Part shown: in pieces, positions 60,290 to 64,000 of the stretch | Numbering within the stretch: position 1 is the stretch's first letter | Layout: every line of letters begins with the position of its first letter | From: an uncultured Christensenella sp. | GTDB lineage: Bacteria > Bacillota > Clostridia > Christensenellales > Borkfalkiaceae | Direction: 5' to 3' | DNA length: 64,000 bases | NCBI GenBank assembly: GCA_905203015.1 | Contig: CAJKUC010000010.1 | Span: forward strand, 23,049-87,048 | Program-made: the position numbers and the translations under genes | Notes under the pieces: model-generated | Told to the model about the DNA's origin: nothing | Database searches by the model: none | Seen by the model: the letters and a program-made list of their open reading frames with translations, nothing else

Positions 60290-61654
60290 TCAGCCTACCA
60301 GCATCTGCAAAGCCGAAATAAGATATTGCTTCACGAACTGCGGTTCGATCACGTCGTCGATATATCCGTCTTTCGCGGCGTTTACGGGATCGGATTTTTC
60401 GTCGCCGTAGCGTTCCGCAAGCGCGGCTTTATCCGCTTTTTCGTCGGCAAATTCGATTTCCGCGCCCTTCTCGTCTTCAAACAACGCGATTTTCGCCGTG
60501 GCGAACGCGCAGGAATAATCGAATCCCGCCGATTTCGCGGCAAAGAGCGAATATCCGAGCCCGACCGCTTTTTTGTACACGACGGCGATTTTCGCCGTAT
60601 CGATCGTATCGAGAATATTGAGATATTCCGCCGCTTCTTTCAGCACTCTCGAATTATTCGCGCAGCAGCAGGGAACGATTCCCGCCACATCCGAAAATAC
60701 CACGAGAGGCAGGCGATAGCATGCCGCGAATTCGGCAAACGTGCGCACTTTCGCAAGAATATCGGCGTTCAGTTCCACGGGCTTATCCCCTCCGTCGAAC
60801 ACCACCGCCGCGGCGGCGATACCGCCGATTCTGCAAAGATACGTTTTTGCTTCGGGCGCATACAGCGATCCCGTTTCCACCGCGTTTTCAAAAATCTGTG
60901 CAAGCGTCGCCGCATTCTGCGTTTCGTTGAGCGCGGGAAAAGATTCGTTGAGTTCCGCGTCGATCAGCGGTGCGGAAACGATTTCCGTGATTTCGGCAAT
61001 CTTCGCTTTCACGCCCGCCATATCTTCTTCTTCAAACGCGGGAATCCCCGTTTTATCCAAGGACTTCGCAAGCCCTACGTCCTCTTTTTTCACGTCTTTG
61101 CCCGTTTTTGCCGCAAGCACGAGCGGCGAATTTACGGCGAGAGAAGATTTCTTCATAAAGAACGTGAAATCCGCGATCGCGCACAGCGTTGCAAGCGAAC
61201 CGTACACTTCCCCGTTCACTACGGCGTACTGCGGCACGACGCCTTTCAACTGCGTGGCGCGCATAAGCACCTTCGCGATGCCTTCGAGAACGGTAACACC
61301 TTCCCCGATCTGCACGCCCTGCGTATTCAAAAGATAAATCACGGGCGTGGAATTTTTTTCCGCCGCGTCGAGGCATTTCGCGATCTTATCGCAATTTGCT
61401 TTGGACGAGCCGCCGCAATTCACTTTAAAATTCTGCGCTATAATATAAAAAGGATAGTCGCAGATCGTGGCAAAGCCCGTAATCACGCCTTCGCCGTCGG
61501 TTTCTTCGCCGTAAAAATCGTTTTTTGAAAAAGAGAACGCAGAGAGTTCCACGAAACTGTTTTCGTCCGTCAGCGCATCGATCTGCGCGCGGAGTTCCTT
61601 ACCCGCTTCCGTAATTCTCGCCTTCCTTTCTTGCAGTAAACTGATTTTGTCCAT
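60290..61654 (-). CDS. 12S-type carboxyltransferase (divergent MmdA/PccB-like)
   Basis: 454 aa crotonase-like acyl-CoA carboxyltransferase, two repeated halves. First gene of the decarboxylase cluster; GGAGG 8 bases before the ATG at 61654 selects that start. Shorter and more diverged than normal MmdA (about 510 aa): the usual GGARIQEG loop reads NTQGVQIGEG, and the usual DxPGFxPG reads SDVAGIVPC, followed by a run of three Cys. Substrate cannot be assigned: methylmalonyl-CoA is the family default, and the changed loops suggest another acyl-CoA or a structural role beside OadA. Confidence 0.85.
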   Translation of the reverse strand: MDKISLLQERKARITEAGKELRAQIDALTDENSFVELSAFSFSKNDFYGEETDGEGVITGFATICDYPFYIIAQNFKVNCGGSSKANCDKIAKCLDAAEKNSTPVIYLLNTQGVQIGEGVTVLEGIAKVLMRATQLKGVVPQYAVVNGEVYGSLATLCAIADFTFFMKKSSLAVNSPLVLAAKTGKDVKKEDVGLAKSLDKTGIPAFEEEDMAGVKAKIAEITEIVSAPLIDAELNESFPALNETQNAATLAQIFENAVETGSLYAPEAKTYLCRIGGIAAAAVVFDGGDKPVELNADILAKVRTFAEFAACYRLPLVVFSDVAGIVPCCCANNSRVLKEAAEYLNILDTIDTAKIAVVYKKAVGLGYSLFAAKSAGFDYSCAFATAKIALFEDEKGAEIEFADEKADKAALAERYGDEKSDPVNAAKDGYIDDVIEPQFVKQYLISALQMLVG

Positions 61655-62040
61655 TGATAATTCCTCCAAGAAATTTCGGTTATATCGAGGGCGCCGTATC
61701 CGTTCGCTACGCTTAAGGAAAAACGTTTGCGTTTCAAATCTACAGATTCGATCTTTCCGCTTGCGGACGCCACGTTTTTCAACGTTTCCGTCCGCCGTTT
61801 CCGTCGCGATTCAGCCGCACGAATTTTTTCAGCCCAACTTCTACCAAGTATCATTATAACGCATTTTTTTCAAAAAGGCAACCGTTCGGACAAATTATTT
61901 TTTGCTTTTTGCGGCTTTTTATGAACAAATTTTTCTTTTCATCCGTTCCTTTCGCTCACGCCGCGCCGTTTTTTGAACAAAACATTATTTTTTGTATAAA
62001 TTTGTTTTTCAGCGACGAATTTTCCCTCTGCTTTTCGCGT

Positions 62041-62070
62041 AAAAAAATCGGCGGCGATTTTCGCGCCGCC
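62041..62070 (-). terminator. Terminator after the TVP38-family gene
   Basis: GGCGGCG (62050-62056) pairs with CGCCGCC (62064-62070), followed on the minus strand by seven T. The gap 61655-62110 shows nothing else I can support. Confidence 0.75.
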
Positions 62071-62110
62071 CTTTTCCGTATTTCGATTCGTGCGCCGATC
62101 ATTGCACCTC

Positions 62111-63076
62111 TTATTTCTTCTCCGAACGTTTTTTTCGCGAAAATTTCGTTTTGAAAAACTCGTTCAGCGAATCCAGATTTTTATAAAGCAAAACGAATGC
62201 CGTTACGATAAGCGCAAGCAACGCGATCCAGATCGCGATCCCCCACCACGTATTGAACGGGATAAAATTGACCGAATAACACGTGGCGAAAATCCCGAGC
62301 GAACGCGCGGCTACGATCATGATAACGAAATATTGCCATGTCATCGAAGAAAGCCCCGATACGAAACACAGAATATCATCAGGAAACAGCGGCAGAACGA
62401 ACATCGCCGTCAGAAGAAAATAATCTTTTCCTTTCACTTTTTTCAGCCATTTATCGAGGTCTTCTTTTCCCACGATCCACGCCACCGCTTTATAGCCGAT
62501 TTTTCTGCCGATGAAAAACGCCGCGAGCGAGCCGGAAATTATCCCCACAAAAGAACAAAGCGCGGCTTTGAACGGGCCGAACAACGCGACGCCCGCCACC
62601 GTGGAAACGAACGCGGGAACGGGCAGAACGATCACCTGCAAAAACTGAAAAAGAATATACAAAAGCGGCATCAACGCCCCCGCGCGGCTTAAATACGCTC
62701 GAAAAAGTTCTTCGTTGCCGAGTACGTAAAACATGCCCGTTTTCTGCAGAACGAACACCATAACGAGGAACAGAAGCAAAAGAATAAAAACGCTGATCAG
62801 CGAGCGATATGCCACGCATTTTCCGCGATAAGAAAACAACGTTGCCGCGACGAAAAGCGCAATCGTCGCCGAACAGGAAAGAGATACGAATAAAGCGGCA
62901 CGACGCGCGATCATTCCCGTACGGAAAAACGTGATGCACAATATCTCAAACGTTATGCATGCCGAGGCAAGAAAAAACGCCGTAAGCACGTTTTTCAGGC
63001 AGCCCTTTCCCGTTATTTTTTCCGATTTTTCCGTCGCTATTGCACTATCCGGATTTTTTCCCGCCGATACTTTCAT
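62111..63076 (-). CDS. TVP38/TMEM64-family (VTT domain) membrane protein
   Basis: 321 aa with about seven transmembrane helices. The VTT/SNARE-associated core is visible: VIVLPVPAFVSTVAGVALFGPFKAAL, GSLAAFFIGRKIGYK and ALFPDDILCF-like PLFPDDILCFVSGLSSMTW. Family members are DedA-like scramblases or transporters of lipids and other substrates. A basic Lys-rich C-terminal tail. Stands alone between rnhA and the decarboxylase cluster. Confidence 0.88.
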   Translation of the reverse strand: MKVSAGKNPDSAIATEKSEKITGKGCLKNVLTAFFLASACITFEILCITFFRTGMIARRAALFVSLSCSATIALFVAATLFSYRGKCVAYRSLISVFILLLLFLVMVFVLQKTGMFYVLGNEELFRAYLSRAGALMPLLYILFQFLQVIVLPVPAFVSTVAGVALFGPFKAALCSFVGIISGSLAAFFIGRKIGYKAVAWIVGKEDLDKWLKKVKGKDYFLLTAMFVLPLFPDDILCFVSGLSSMTWQYFVIMIVAARSLGIFATCYSVNFIPFNTWWGIAIWIALLALIVTAFVLLYKNLDSLNEFFKTKFSRKKRSEKK

Positions 63077-63221
63077 AATATATAGTATAGGAAATCGGCA
63101 AAAAAAATATGACCGACGAAAAAAAGAAGTTTTCGCCGGCGTTTGTTTTTATACTCCCGTCTTTTTTATAATTCCGCCTTTACGTCTCGGTTTTACCCTG
63201 TGTACGGCGTCTGTAATCGTT

Positions 63222-63680
63222 TTACTTTCCTTTCTGTTCCCGCAGTGCCGCGATCGCGCCGCGGGCGAGTTCGTCGCAACGATTGTTCAGCGCGTTATCC
63301 GCATGCCCTTTCACTTTATGAAAAGTCACTTCGTGCACGGCGGTAAGCCGTAAAAGTTCCTGCCATAAATCCACGTTCTGCACGGGCTTTTTATCCGCCT
63401 TTTTCCAGCCGTTTTTCTGCCAGAACGCCAGCCAGCCGTTCAAAAAGGCGTTCACCGTATACGCCGAATCGCTGTATACGTCTACTTTGCACGGGTATTT
63501 CAGAAGCAAGAGTCCTTCGATGACGGCGCGCATTTCCATGCGATTGTTCGTGGTGAGCGTTTCTCCGCCGCTGTATTCCCTCTGAAGATTTCCGTAAATC
63601 AAAATACCGCCGTAGCCGCCCGCGCCGGGATTTCCCGAGCACGCGCCGTCGGTATATAACGTCACTGTCTTTTTTGTCAT
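63222..63680 (-). CDS. rnhA: Ribonuclease HI
   Basis: 152 aa. Degrades RNA in RNA-DNA hybrids. All four catalytic acids are seen: Asp in LYTDGACSGNPG, Glu in NNRMEMRA, Asp in VYSDSAYTVNA and Asp in NNRCDELAR; the His loop is KVKGHADN. Complete, typical type 1 enzyme. Convergent with nothing; the tRNA-Trp gene lies upstream on the other strand. Confidence 0.96.
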   Translation of the reverse strand: MTKKTVTLYTDGACSGNPGAGGYGGILIYGNLQREYSGGETLTTNNRMEMRAVIEGLLLLKYPCKVDVYSDSAYTVNAFLNGWLAFWQKNGWKKADKKPVQNVDLWQELLRLTAVHEVTFHKVKGHADNALNNRCDELARGAIAALREQKGK

Positions 63681-63802
63681 GTATACTCCCGTATTCCCGA
63701 TCGAAGCGGCCGATTCGTTTTACGAATCTTCCGCGATCGGATGCTTTCCATTGAAAAAAATAAGAAAATTTTTACTTTTCACGTTTTCCCGCAAAAAAAC
63801 GG

Positions 63803-63831
63803 TTGACAAAGTCACCGATTTGTTATAAAAT
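63803..63831 (+). promoter_or_regulatory. Promoter of the tRNA-Trp gene
   Basis: TTGACA (63803-63808), a 17-base spacer, TAAAAT (63826-63831), 15 bases before the tRNA 5' end. Confidence 0.8.
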
Positions 63832-63846
63832 GTTAACGTTCCTTTT

Positions 63847-63921
63847 AGGGGAGTGGCTCAACGGTAGAGTAGCGGTCTCCAAAACCGTAGGTTGCGTGTT
63901 CGAATCGCGTCTCCCCTGCCA
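63847..63921 (+). tRNA. trnW: tRNA-Trp (anticodon CCA)
   Basis: Full cloverleaf: acceptor AGGGGAG pairing with CTCCCCT (63911-63917), D-arm with GGTAGAG, anticodon loop CTCCAAA with anticodon CCA at 63879-63881, T-loop GTTCGAATC, discriminator G (63918) and an encoded CCA end (63919-63921). Decodes UGG. Confidence 0.96.
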
Positions 63922-63957
63922 AATCGTGTATTGCGGTTGCGATATACGATTTTTTTG
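63922..63957 (+). terminator. Terminator after tRNA-Trp
   Basis: Imperfect stem AATCGTGTAT (about 63923-63932) with ATATACGATT and a run of seven T directly behind the tRNA. Confidence 0.65.
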
Positions 63958-64000
63958 TACCGAGTTGCTTTTATCGCCTCGCGAGCGTTCTCACACGCAA

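Overview
The window reads as a chromosome segment of a spore-forming (or recently sporulating) low-to-medium GC Clostridia-type Firmicute. The evidence is a complete spoIIIAA-AH operon, spoIVB, a SpoIIM-like protein, ytfJ/GerW and a LexA/SOS-box pair, together with gene fusions typical of Clostridia (IspH-ribosomal protein S1, cytidylate kinase-acyltransferase) and a sodium-pumping decarboxylase cluster. Christensenellales-like gut Clostridia are a plausible home, but the sequence alone does not fix the taxon.

Layout. 0-13.7 kb (plus strand): the 3' part of polA, coaE, a long AT-rich gap full of small palindromes, then a glycogen operon (glgB, glgC, glgD, glgA, glgP and a GH13 alpha-glucanase). 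14.1-20.7 kb: a 6,511-bp filamentous-phage (inovirus) provirus. It has a HUH rolling-circle Rep, a Zot/pI-like ATPase, a pIII-like secreted and membrane-anchored protein, a coat-protein candidate, and a divergent repressor module with three operators. It has no integrase of its own. Its left end lies in a near-perfect 28-bp dif-like site (11+6+11), its right end in a half-degenerate version of the same site, and the gene beyond the right end is a complete tyrosine (Xer-like) recombinase. This is the layout expected of an element that integrates through host Xer at dif. A 368-bp copy of the provirus left end, with one mismatch, lies beyond the right end and looks like the scar of a second copy. 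21-25.7 kb (plus): xer, hflX, lexA and a lipoprotein, with a Cys-rich protein gene divergent from lexA.

25.9-63.7 kb (minus strand throughout): one very long run of genes. In transcription order these are rnhA, a TVP38-family membrane protein, the decarboxylase cluster (12S-like carboxyltransferase, OadG, biotin carrier, OadB, OadA), a flavoprotein, cmk-plsC, ispH-rpsA, htpG, spoIIIAA to AH, asp23, nusB, folD, ispA, dxs, tlyA, nadK, argR, recN, spoIVB, spoIIM, a DacF-type peptidase, an M50 protease, scpA, scpB, a DUF2953-like gene, ytfJ, a second DacF-type peptidase and rluB. A tRNA-Trp gene (plus) closes the window. The plus-strand genes on the left and minus-strand genes on the right converge near 25.8 kb. 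Together with the dif-like site and Xer gene, this suggests the window straddles the replication terminus.

A second unexplained signal is a family of 15-bp palindromes of 7-1-7 form (type TTATGYC-N-GRCATAA). They usually come in pairs separated by exactly 3 bp, sometimes 8 bp, and lie in several intergenic gaps and once in frame inside a flavoprotein gene.
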